Below are positions 54,665 through 62,145 of a stretch of DNA of 64,000 nucleotides, piece after piece. Origin of the DNA: DATFMP01 sp035266845 (GTDB lineage Bacteria; SAR324; JACQKK01); the NCBI GenBank assembly GCA_035266845.1, contig DATFMP010000059.1, positions 50,729-114,728 on the forward strand, given 5' to 3'. The notes under the pieces were generated by a model. The model was not told the origin of the DNA. It saw only the letters and a program-made list of their open reading frames with translations, and ran no database searches. Every line of letters begins with the position of its first letter. Position 1 is the first letter of the stretch. The position numbers and the translations under genes were made by a program.

Positions 54665-56236
54665 ATGACGCTGTGGATCCTGTCCGCCCTGGGCGCGGGG
54701 TTGGTGCTGTGGGTGCTGCACGATACCACCCAGCGCTCGCACGCAATCGTCCGCAATTTCCCCATCATCGGGCACTTCCGCTACTGGCTGGAGGCCGTGG
54801 GGCCGGAGCTGCGCCAGTACATCGTCACCAACAACGACGAGGAGCGCCCGTTCAGCCGCGACCAGCGGCGCTGGGTCTATGCCTCCTCCAAGCACGCCAA
54901 CAACTACTTCGGCTTCGGGACGGACAACGACCTGGAGCAGACGCCCAACTACCTGATCGTCAAGCACGCGGCCTTCCCGCTGCACGAGCCCGTGCCGGGC
55001 GATGCACACCACGACCCGCAATACCGCATTCCCTGCGCCAAGGTGCTGGGCGGCCACCGCGGGCGCGCCAAGGCCTTCCGGCCGGGCTCCGTGTTCAACG
55101 TCTCCGCCATGAGCTACGGCTCGCTGAGCGGCAACGCCGTGGCGGCGCTCAACCAGGGCGTGAAGCTCTGCGGCGCGCTGCACAACACGGGCGAGGGCGC
55201 CGTCTCGCCGTACCATCGGAGCGGGGGCGACCTGGTGTGGCAGATCGGCACGGCCTACTTCGGCTGTCGCGACGAGCAGGGGCGCTTCAACCTGGAGCGC
55301 CTGCAGGAAACCTGTACCGCGGCGCCCGTGCGCGCGCTGGAGATCAAGCTCAGCCAGGGCGCCAAGCCCTCCAAGGGGGGCATCCTGCCCGCGGCCAAGA
55401 TCACGCCGGAGATCGCCGCCATCCGCGGCGTGCCCATGGGCAGGGACTGCGTGAGTCCCTCGGCCCACACGGCCTTCCACGACGCGGACAGCATGCTGGA
55501 CTTCGTGGAGCACCTGGCCGCGGAGACGGGCCTGCCCGTCGGCATCAAGTCCGCCGTGGGCGAGATGGGCTTCTGGCACGATCTGGCGCGGCTCATCGAG
55601 ACCACCGGGCGCAGCGTGGACTTCATCACCATCGACGGCGGCGAGGGCGGCACGGGCGCGGCGCCACTCGCCTACGCGGATCACGTCTCGCTGCCCTTCA
55701 AGATGGGCATGAGCCGCGTCTACCGTGTGTTCGCGGAGCGCGGCCTGGCCGAGCAGATCGTGTTCATCGGCTCCGGGCGCCTGGGCTTTCCGCAGGAGTC
55801 GCTGGTGGCCTTCGCGCTGGGCTGCGATCTGGTGAACGTGGCGCGCGAGGCGATGCTCTCCATCGGCTGCATCCAAGCCCAGCGCTGCCATACGGGCCAC
55901 TGCCCCACGGGCGTGGCCACGCAGAACCGTTGGCTGATGCGCGGGCTGGACCCCACGCTGAAATCGGCGCGGCTGGCCAACTACCTCACCACGCTGCGCA
56001 AGGAGGTGCTGGCGCTGTGCCGCTCCTGCGGCGTGCCGCACCCGTCGCTGGTGTCCGGGGAGCACCTGGAGTTCCTGGACGGCGCCTTCGGCAGCCGGCC
56101 GGTGAAGGAGCTGTTCGGCTACCGGCCGGACTGGGGCTTTCCCTCCGCGGACGACCAGACGGCGATCCGCGCCATCATGGCCGCCCTGCCCGGCGAACCG
56201 CCGGGCGCCCTGGCCGGCGCCGCCGCGGCGGACTGA
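54665..56236 (+). CDS. FMN-binding glutamate-synthase-like protein with N-terminal membrane span
   Basis: A 523-residue protein. Residues 1-18 (MTLWILSALGAGLVLWVL) form a membrane anchor. The rest is the GltB central and FMN domains: SAMSYGSLSGNAVAALNQG, ITIDGGEGGTGAAP and the alpha/beta barrel. The 3Fe-4S ligands C402, C408 and C413 (C-x5-C-x4-C) are kept. The glutaminase domain of true glutamate synthase is missing, as is usual in this subgroup of GltB-like proteins, so glutamine-derived ammonia is not produced in the same chain. The physiological reaction is unknown. The start at 54665 was chosen because the frame upstream is arginine-rich. Confidence 0.87.
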   Translation: MTLWILSALGAGLVLWVLHDTTQRSHAIVRNFPIIGHFRYWLEAVGPELRQYIVTNNDEERPFSRDQRRWVYASSKHANNYFGFGTDNDLEQTPNYLIVKHAAFPLHEPVPGDAHHDPQYRIPCAKVLGGHRGRAKAFRPGSVFNVSAMSYGSLSGNAVAALNQGVKLCGALHNTGEGAVSPYHRSGGDLVWQIGTAYFGCRDEQGRFNLERLQETCTAAPVRALEIKLSQGAKPSKGGILPAAKITPEIAAIRGVPMGRDCVSPSAHTAFHDADSMLDFVEHLAAETGLPVGIKSAVGEMGFWHDLARLIETTGRSVDFITIDGGEGGTGAAPLAYADHVSLPFKMGMSRVYRVFAERGLAEQIVFIGSGRLGFPQESLVAFALGCDLVNVAREAMLSIGCIQAQRCHTGHCPTGVATQNRWLMRGLDPTLKSARLANYLTTLRKEVLALCRSCGVPHPSLVSGEHLEFLDGAFGSRPVKELFGYRPDWGFPSADDQTAIRAIMAALPGEPPGALAGAAAAD

Positions 56237-56399
56237 CCGCCCACCGAAGGTTCACATCCCTTCGGTCGCGGGTTGCTTTTCGTCAATGCAGCCCGCGCCG
56301 TTCGGGCCACAATGGTAGCAACTGGGCCACGTCGCCCCCGGCGCTCTCCCGTTGGCATCCACACTGCGTGGTCCACTCCCCTTGCCGCAGGAGACTGGC

Positions 56400-57812
56400 A
56401 TGTCTGCCACGCTCAAGCCCATTCCCGCGCTGGTCACGGTGCTGGTTGGCATCGTGCTCTGGCTGCTGCCACACCCCGCCGCCGTTGACGTAAGGGCCTG
56501 GCACCTGTTGGCGATCTTCATCGCCACCATCGTCGGCATCATTCTCAAGGCCCTGCCGATGGGTGCGATGGCGATGATCGCCATCGCCGTCACGGCGCTC
56601 ACGCGCACACTCAGCATCGGCGAGTCCCTGAGCGGATTCGCCAACTCGACGATCTGGCTCATCGTAACGGCGTTCTTCATCGCCCGCGGCTTCATCAAGA
56701 CCGGGCTGGGGCGCCGCATTGCCTTCCTGTTCGTCGCCCTGCTGGGCAAGCGCTCGCTGGGGCTGGGATATGGGCTGGTGGCCGCCGATCTGGTGCTGGC
56801 GCCGGCCATCCCCAGCAACACAGCGCGGGCCGGGGGCGTGGTATTCCCCATCATGCGTGCGCTCGCGAATGCCTTCCAGAGCGAACCCAGCACCGGGACG
56901 GCGCGGAAGATCGGCGCCTACCTAGCCACGACGGCATTCCAGGGCACCGTGATTACCAGCGCCATGTTCCTCACGGCCATGGCGGCCAACCCGTTGATCG
57001 TCAAGTTCGCAGCGGACCAGGGCATCACGCTGAGCTGGGGCACCTGGGCGCTGGCCGCGGCCTTGCCCGGCATCGCCAGCCTCATCGTCATCCCCTGGGT
57101 GATCTACGTGCTCTATCCGCCGGAGATCAAGGAAACCCCGGCTGCGACTCAGTTGGCGCACCGGGAGCTGCAGCGCATGGGGCCGGTGGCCCCGCGGGAG
57201 TGGATCATGCTGGCTACTTTCGTGCTGCTGCTGGTGCTGTGGATCTTCGCCCCCCAACTGGGCGATCTCAACGCCACCACGGCCGCGCTGACCGGCCTGC
57301 TGGTGCTGCTGCTCACAGGCGTGCTGACCTGGCAGGATCTGCTGGAGGAACGGGGCGCCTGGGACACGCTGGTGTGGTTCTCGGCGCTGGTGATGATGGC
57401 CACGTTCCTCAGCAAGCTGGGCCTCATCCCGTGGTTCAGCAAGGAGATGGGCGGCCTGGTGGCCGGCACGTACTGGGTCACGGCGTTCGCAATCCTGGTG
57501 CTGGTGTATTTCTACAGCCACTACTTCTTCGCCAGCCAGACCGCACACATCAGCGCCATGTACCCTGCGTTCCTGGCCGTGGCGCTGGGACTGGGGGCAC
57601 CGCCGCTGTTGGCCGCGCTGGTGCTGGCCTTCTCCAGCAACCTGTTCAGCAGCCTCACACACTATGCCACCGGGCCGGCGCCGGTGTACTTCGGCGCAGG
57701 CTATGTGGAGCTCGGCACTTGGTGGGGGCTCGGCTTCCTGATCAGCGTCATCAACATCGTGATCTGGGTGGGCCTGGGCGGCCTGTGGTGGAAGGTGCTC
57801 GGTCTGTGGTAG
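56400..57812 (+). CDS. DASS-family dicarboxylate transporter (2-oxoglutarate/malate type)
   Basis: A 470-residue carrier with about 12 membrane spans, of the divalent anion:sodium symporter family. IPSNTARAGGVVFPIMRALANAF has the SNT motif that binds sodium and the dicarboxylate; the second copy region near SSLTHYATGPAPV is less typical. It most resembles chloroplast 2-oxoglutarate/malate translocators and bacterial YflS/CitT-type carriers. ATG 56400 follows AGGAG. Its stop lies 20 bases before the convergent acyl-CoA dehydrogenase gene, inside a shared hairpin region. Confidence 0.88.
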   Translation: MSATLKPIPALVTVLVGIVLWLLPHPAAVDVRAWHLLAIFIATIVGIILKALPMGAMAMIAIAVTALTRTLSIGESLSGFANSTIWLIVTAFFIARGFIKTGLGRRIAFLFVALLGKRSLGLGYGLVAADLVLAPAIPSNTARAGGVVFPIMRALANAFQSEPSTGTARKIGAYLATTAFQGTVITSAMFLTAMAANPLIVKFAADQGITLSWGTWALAAALPGIASLIVIPWVIYVLYPPEIKETPAATQLAHRELQRMGPVAPREWIMLATFVLLLVLWIFAPQLGDLNATTAALTGLLVLLLTGVLTWQDLLEERGAWDTLVWFSALVMMATFLSKLGLIPWFSKEMGGLVAGTYWVTAFAILVLVYFYSHYFFASQTAHISAMYPAFLAVALGLGAPPLLAALVLAFSSNLFSSLTHYATGPAPVYFGAGYVELGTWWGLGFLISVINIVIWVGLGGLWWKVLGLW

Positions 57813-57820
57813 GGCTGCGC

Positions 57821-57850
57821 CGTGGCCGTGCCTAATACGGCACGGCCACG
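57821..57850. terminator. bidirectional hairpin overlapping the acyl-CoA dehydrogenase stop
   Basis: CGTGGCCGTGCC (57821-57832) pairs perfectly with GGCACGGCCACG (57839-57850) around TAATAC. It lies between two convergent genes. The right arm and loop include the stop codon (57832-57834) and final codons of the minus-strand gene. No T run is present on either side. Confidence 0.6.
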
Positions 57851-58986
57851 CGGCCCACGCGCTCGCGGGCGATGATGAGCTTCATGATCTGGGCCGTGCC
57901 ATCGCCGATCTCCAGGCCCATCACGTCGCGCAGACGCTGCTGGAAGGGCGTCTCCTTGCCGTAGCCCGCGTGGCCATGGGCCAGCAGGCAGGCGTGGATC
58001 ACGTCGAAGGCCGTCTTGGGGCCCAGCCACTTGCACATGGCGGCCTCGGCCGTGTGCGGCTTGCCCTGGTCCTTCAGCCAGAGCGTCTTGTAGCAGAGCA
58101 GGCGCAGCGCTTCGAGCTGCGTCTCGGCCTCGGCGAGGGGGAACGAGACGCCCTCGAAGCGCACCACGGGCTGGCCAAAGGCCTTGCGCTCGGTCACGTA
58201 GCTCCAGGTCTCCTGCAGGGAGGCCGCCGCGGCGCCCAGGCACTGCAGACCGATCAGCGCGCGGGAGAAGTCGAAGCCCTGCATGACCTGCGTGAAGCCC
58301 CGCCCTTCGTCCCCCAGCCGCAGCTCCGCGGGCACCTTCACGTCCTCGAAGAAGATGGAGCCTCGCCCCACCGTGTGCGAGCCCACGTCGTCGAAGCGCG
58401 TGCGGTGGATGCCGGGCAGGTCCATCGGCACCAGGAAGGCACTCACGCCGTGGGCGCCGTCGCCTTCCTCCCCCGTGCGCGCGAACACGACGGCTGCATC
58501 GGCCTGGTGCGCGAAGGAGATGGACGTCTTCTCTCCGTTGAACACGTAGTGATCGCCCGCGGGGCGCGCCTTGAGGGCGATGTGCGCCGCGTCCGAGCCG
58601 GCCGCGGGCTCGGTGAGCGCCAGCGCCAGCAGCACCTCGCCCCGGCACAGGCGCTGCCCCCACTCCGCCGCCAGCTCCGGCGTGGCGTGGCGGTTCAGTA
58701 TCTGCCCGTTGAGCGCCCCCAGCAGTTGCACGTAGCCCACGTTGAAGTCCCCGCGCGACACCTCCTCCACCAGCAGGCCCATGGTGACCGCGTCCAGACC
58801 CAGGCCACCCATGGCCTCCGGCAGCACGGGCGCGATCAGGCCCAGCTCGCCCATCTCGCGCACCATGTCCCGGTCCAGCGCATCCTCGCGGTCGCCGCGC
58901 AGGTAGGCCGGCGCGAGGCGCCGCTCGGCGAAGATGCGGGCGGTGGATTGGAAGCGTTCCTGCTCGGGCGATAGGGCGAAGTCCAT
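57832..58986 (-). CDS. acyl-CoA dehydrogenase
   Basis: A 384-residue FAD-dependent acyl-CoA dehydrogenase. The N-terminal helical domain opens DFALSPEQERFQSTARIFAERRLAP. The middle beta domain has LLALALTEPAAGSDAAHIALKARP and FNGEKTSISFAHQAD. The C-terminal helical domain holds GLQCLGAAAASLQETWSYVTERKAFGQPVVRFEG. Length is normal. The substrate chain length cannot be inferred. It may feed from the CoA-transferase activities in this window but is not close to them. It is divergent from the hydrolase-OsmC gene. Confidence 0.92.
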   Translation of the reverse strand: MDFALSPEQERFQSTARIFAERRLAPAYLRGDREDALDRDMVREMGELGLIAPVLPEAMGGLGLDAVTMGLLVEEVSRGDFNVGYVQLLGALNGQILNRHATPELAAEWGQRLCRGEVLLALALTEPAAGSDAAHIALKARPAGDHYVFNGEKTSISFAHQADAAVVFARTGEEGDGAHGVSAFLVPMDLPGIHRTRFDDVGSHTVGRGSIFFEDVKVPAELRLGDEGRGFTQVMQGFDFSRALIGLQCLGAAAASLQETWSYVTERKAFGQPVVRFEGVSFPLAEAETQLEALRLLCYKTLWLKDQGKPHTAEAAMCKWLGPKTAFDVIHACLLAHGHAGYGKETPFQQRLRDVMGLEIGDGTAQIMKLIIARERVGRVAVPY

Positions 58987-59182
58987 GGCGGTGGCTCTCC
59001 GGCGGGTGGGTGGGTGCTGGGCTCGACGACGCGGCCATCACACCGCAGCACGCCCCGGATTGCAACGGCTGCCTGCCCAGCTGCCCTGCGACCCGTTGGC
59101 GGCCGTGCCGCCGCATGCTAGCCTGCGGCTATTCGGCGCGCAGAGAGCGCCCACGGCCCGTAGCGCGGAGGCATCTCAGATC

Positions 59183-60418
59183 ATGGCCACGACAAGCGAG
59201 AAGCTGGAGTTTCCCAATGCACGGGGCGAGCTGCTGGCGGCGCGGCTGGACAAGCCGCAGGGCCGGCCGCGCGCCTATGCGCTGTTCGCCCACTGCTTCA
59301 CGTGCTCCAAGGATACGCTGGCCGCGGCCCGCATCAGCTCGGCGCTGGCGGAGCAGGGCATCGCCGTGCTGCGCTTCGACTTCACGGGCCTGGGCGGCAG
59401 CGAGGGGGACTTCGCCAACACCAACTTCTCGTCCAACGTGGACGATCTGGTGGCCGCGGCGGAGTACCTGAAAACGAACTACGATCCTCCGCAGATCCTG
59501 GTCGGGCATTCCCTGGGCGGAGCGGCCGTGCTGCGCGCGGCGGCCCGCGTGCCGGAGGCCGCCGCCGTGGCCACCATCGGCGCACCCTGCGATCCGGAGC
59601 ACGTTGCGCGCCAGATCGAGGACAGGCGCGCGGAGATCGAGGAGCGTGGCGAGGCGGAGGTAACCCTGGGCGGGCGCACCTTCACCGTCTCGCGGCAGTT
59701 TCTGGAGGACATCGCCACCCAGCCCATGCAGGCCTCCATCGGCAAGCTGCGCAAGGCGCTGCTGGTGATGCACAGTCCCTTCGACGAGGTGGTGGGAATC
59801 GACAACGCCACGCGCATCTTCGTGGCGGCCAAGCACCCGAAGAGCTTCGTCTCGCTGGATCACGCGGACCACCTGCTCTCGCGCAGGGCGGACTCGGCCT
59901 ACGTGGCCACGGTGCTGGCGGCCTGGGCCTCGCGTTACGTGGCTGGGGAGCAGGGCACGCTGGAGCAGGGCCCCAGCGAGGCGGGCGAGCGGGGCGTCGT
60001 GCGGGTGGCCGAGAGCGGCGACGGGCCCTACGCTCAGGTGGTCAACGCCAGCGGCCACGCGCTGCGGGGCGACGAGCCGGAGACCGCCGGCGGCCACGAC
60101 ACGGGGCCCAACCCCTACGACCTGCTGATGGCGGCGCTGGGCACCTGCACCTCCATGACCCTGCGCATGTACGCGGACCGCAAGCAGTGGCCGCTGCGCC
60201 ACGTGAGCGTGCGCCTGACCCACGCCAAGGTGCATGCGGAGGACAGCGCGGGCACGGAAACGCGACCCACCCGGCTGGACCGCTTCGAGCGCCTGATCAC
60301 GATCGAGGGCGACCTGGACGACGCCCAGCGCCAGCGGCTGATGGAGATCGCGGACCGCTGCCCCGTGCACCGCACCCTGCACTCCCCGGTGCAGGTGGTG
60401 ACCATGCTGACGGAATGA
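59183..60418 (+). CDS. alpha/beta hydrolase fused to an OsmC-family domain
   Basis: A 411-residue two-domain protein. Residues 1-255 are an alpha/beta hydrolase: HCFTCSKDT near the N-terminus, nucleophile in GHSLGGAAVL, acid near LVMHSPFDEVV and the late His in SLDHADHLLS. Residues about 270-410 are OsmC, a peroxidase that reduces organic hydroperoxides; its two reactive cysteines appear in LGTCTSMTLRMYA and ADRCPVHRTL. This fusion is known in proteobacteria. The combination suggests release of an acyl hydroperoxide from an ester, then its reduction. Start ATG 59183 is preferred over the longer frame from 58934. Confidence 0.92.
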   Translation: MATTSEKLEFPNARGELLAARLDKPQGRPRAYALFAHCFTCSKDTLAAARISSALAEQGIAVLRFDFTGLGGSEGDFANTNFSSNVDDLVAAAEYLKTNYDPPQILVGHSLGGAAVLRAAARVPEAAAVATIGAPCDPEHVARQIEDRRAEIEERGEAEVTLGGRTFTVSRQFLEDIATQPMQASIGKLRKALLVMHSPFDEVVGIDNATRIFVAAKHPKSFVSLDHADHLLSRRADSAYVATVLAAWASRYVAGEQGTLEQGPSEAGERGVVRVAESGDGPYAQVVNASGHALRGDEPETAGGHDTGPNPYDLLMAALGTCTSMTLRMYADRKQWPLRHVSVRLTHAKVHAEDSAGTETRPTRLDRFERLITIEGDLDDAQRQRLMEIADRCPVHRTLHSPVQVVTMLTE

Positions 60419-60486
60419 GCACCGGCCAACGGACATGACGACCGCGGGCTGCGACTTCGCGCCCGCGGCCGCCAGGAGTGCGACAC

Positions 60487-61032
60487 TCAGAACAGGTCGT
60501 CAGGCCCGCGGGTGGCCTTGAAGGTGCCGCTCAGCGTGGTATAGGGGCCGCCCGCCGGCGTGAACCCCGTGAAGCCGTCGAACGTGCCCTCCACGAGATC
60601 ACCTACCGCGTTCGGGACGGTGGTGATGGTGATGGTTCCGTTGACGTCGTCGAGGTACAGTGGGTCCGCTGCTCCGTTCCAGTTCTCCTCGTACCGCACT
60701 TCGTTCAACCCCACGGGGACGCCACTGGCAGTCGGCGGATCGTAGGTCGCGGCTACGATCAGGCCCACGCCCGTACCCGACACCCCGCTGGCGACGATCA
60801 CGTGGATCTGCGTGTTAACCGTGTCGAGCCACGCCACGATGTACGGTTCGTAGCCGTAGGTATTGTCGGCAGCCGCTTCCGTATAGGTCGTCGCGGCACC
60901 CCCGTCGAAGCTCACGGTGAAGACATCGCCGGTCGTTGTCGGCGAATTGTTGTCCTTCGAGCACCCGATCAGGGCCAATGCCAGTGCGAGCACCGGCAGG
61001 ACAGCCCATCGCAGCAGTCTTGACTTGCCCAT
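60487..61032 (-). CDS. uncharacterised lipoprotein
   Basis: A 181-residue exported protein. The signal MGKSRLLRWAVLPVLALALALIGC ends in the lipobox LIGC (Cys24), followed by SKDNNSPTTTGD, a flexible linker. The mature part is rich in beta-prone residues, Gly, Thr and Asp, without cysteines, and looks like a beta sandwich; no family is recognised. Codon use appears lower in GC at third positions than neighbouring genes. GGAGG directly precedes ATG 61032, which decides the start. It converges with the OsmC fusion gene. Confidence 0.7.
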   Translation of the reverse strand: MGKSRLLRWAVLPVLALALALIGCSKDNNSPTTTGDVFTVSFDGGAATTYTEAAADNTYGYEPYIVAWLDTVNTQIHVIVASGVSGTGVGLIVAATYDPPTASGVPVGLNEVRYEENWNGAADPLYLDDVNGTITITTVPNAVGDLVEGTFDGFTGFTPAGGPYTTLSGTFKATRGPDDLF

Positions 61033-61206
61033 GACTTCCTCCTTGGGAGATGGTGATACCCACGGCGCTTCTCCCAGGACGATGCACCCATCACCTGCTG
61101 GTTCAGCATACCACGTCGGCGGCGGGCGCGCGCGCCTCATCGAGTGCCAGCTCCGTAAAATAGGGCCTTTGCCGACGCATTGCCCCTGCAACCGTGTGGA
61201 ATCCTT

Positions 61207-61830
61207 ATGAAGCTGCACGCTAGCAACCGCACACCCTACGGCCGGAAGGTGCGCATTGTGCTGGCCGAGCAGGGCCTGCCCTACGACCGCGACACCGCGG
61301 GCGCCTCGCAGAAGCCGCTGGCGGAACTGGCCGGGCGCAACCCGGCCCTGCGCGTGCCCATCCTGGAGGACGGCGGGCGCGTGCTGTGCGAGTCCAACCT
61401 GATCATCGAGTACCTACTGGCCACCTACGCGGACCGCGCGGCGGACGCCCCGCGGCCCCTGCTGGCCCCCGCCGTGGCGCGCGCGGAGCACGCCTGGGCC
61501 GACCGCGGGCTGCTGGGCGTGCTGGACGCCCTGCTGGAGGCTGCGGTGAACCTGCGCCAGCTTGGTATGGACGGTGTCACGCCGACGCAGTCACCCTACC
61601 TGCAGCGGCACCAACAGCGCATCGCGCGTATCCTGGACTGGCTGGAGCCCCGCGCACAGCCGGAGGGGCTCATCCCCGGCTGGTTCTCCGTGCAGGACGT
61701 AGCCCTGGTGAGCGTGCTGCAGTTTGGGGAGCACTTCGACATCTTCGCGTGGCGGGGCCGCCCGCGCCTGGAGGCCCTGATGGCCCGCCTCGACCAGCGT
61801 CCGTCCGTGGCGGGCACCCGGCCGGATTAG
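61207..61830 (+). CDS. glutathione S-transferase family protein
   Basis: A 207-residue GST. MKLHASNRTPYGRKVRIVLAEQGLPYDRD is the thioredoxin-fold opening; RVPILEDGGRVLCESNLIIEYLLATY contains the cis-Pro and the Ser that binds glutathione (ESN). The C-terminal helical domain has FSVQDVALVSVLQFG. The TPYGRKVR segment puts it near the beta/YibF-type branch. Start ATG 61207 is preferred over 61180. It is divergent from the lipoprotein gene. A GGGGGC...GCCCCC hairpin lies just past its stop. Confidence 0.87.
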   Translation: MKLHASNRTPYGRKVRIVLAEQGLPYDRDTAGASQKPLAELAGRNPALRVPILEDGGRVLCESNLIIEYLLATYADRAADAPRPLLAPAVARAEHAWADRGLLGVLDALLEAAVNLRQLGMDGVTPTQSPYLQRHQQRIARILDWLEPRAQPEGLIPGWFSVQDVALVSVLQFGEHFDIFAWRGRPRLEALMARLDQRPSVAGTRPD

Positions 61831-61857
61831 CCTGCGTTTTGCAGGGCAGCACGGCCA

Positions 61858-61876
61858 ATGGGGGCTTTGCCCCCAT
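61858..61876. repeat. ATGGGGGC-TTT-GCCCCCAT palindrome
   Basis: An eight-pair stem with a three-base loop, located 28 bases past the GST stop. Its stem matches the last hairpin of the 36599-36762 cluster, so this looks like another member of the same dispersed repeat. It may act as a terminator between the convergent GST and IscX genes. Confidence 0.65.
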
Positions 61877-61925
61877 GCCCCCGCATTGGAACAGCGGCAG
61901 GCTTCCAGCCAGAACCGAAGTATCC

Positions 61926-62138
61926 CTACCCCTGCGCGTCCTGGTACTCCTCGTACCAAGCCATCTGCACCGCTTCGAGGATCTTCTCGTTGAGGCGCTG
62001 CACGTCGTCGGAGAAGTCCGGCAGGGCCAGAATCCTGTCGCGCAGGTCGGTGAAGCGTACGGTGAGCGGGTCCAGCTCCGGCTCGGCCTCGTGGAGCTGA
62101 ATGGCGATCTCCTCGGTGTCGGTCCACTTCAGCGGCAT
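61926..62138 (-). CDS. iscX: Fe-S assembly protein IscX
   Basis: A 70-residue acidic protein. LKWTDTEEIAIQLHEAEPELDPLTVRFTDLRD and DDVQRLNEKILEAVQMAWYEEY match IscX (YfhJ), which binds the cysteine desulfurase IscS and iron to tune cluster assembly. In E. coli iscX closes the isc operon after hscA and fdx. Here it follows hscA by seven bases with no ferredoxin gene between, so fdx has been moved or lost. Its stop is near a GC-rich palindrome on the other side. Confidence 0.93.
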   Translation of the reverse strand: MPLKWTDTEEIAIQLHEAEPELDPLTVRFTDLRDRILALPDFSDDVQRLNEKILEAVQMAWYEEYQDAQG

Positions 62139-62145
62139 GGGGCTC

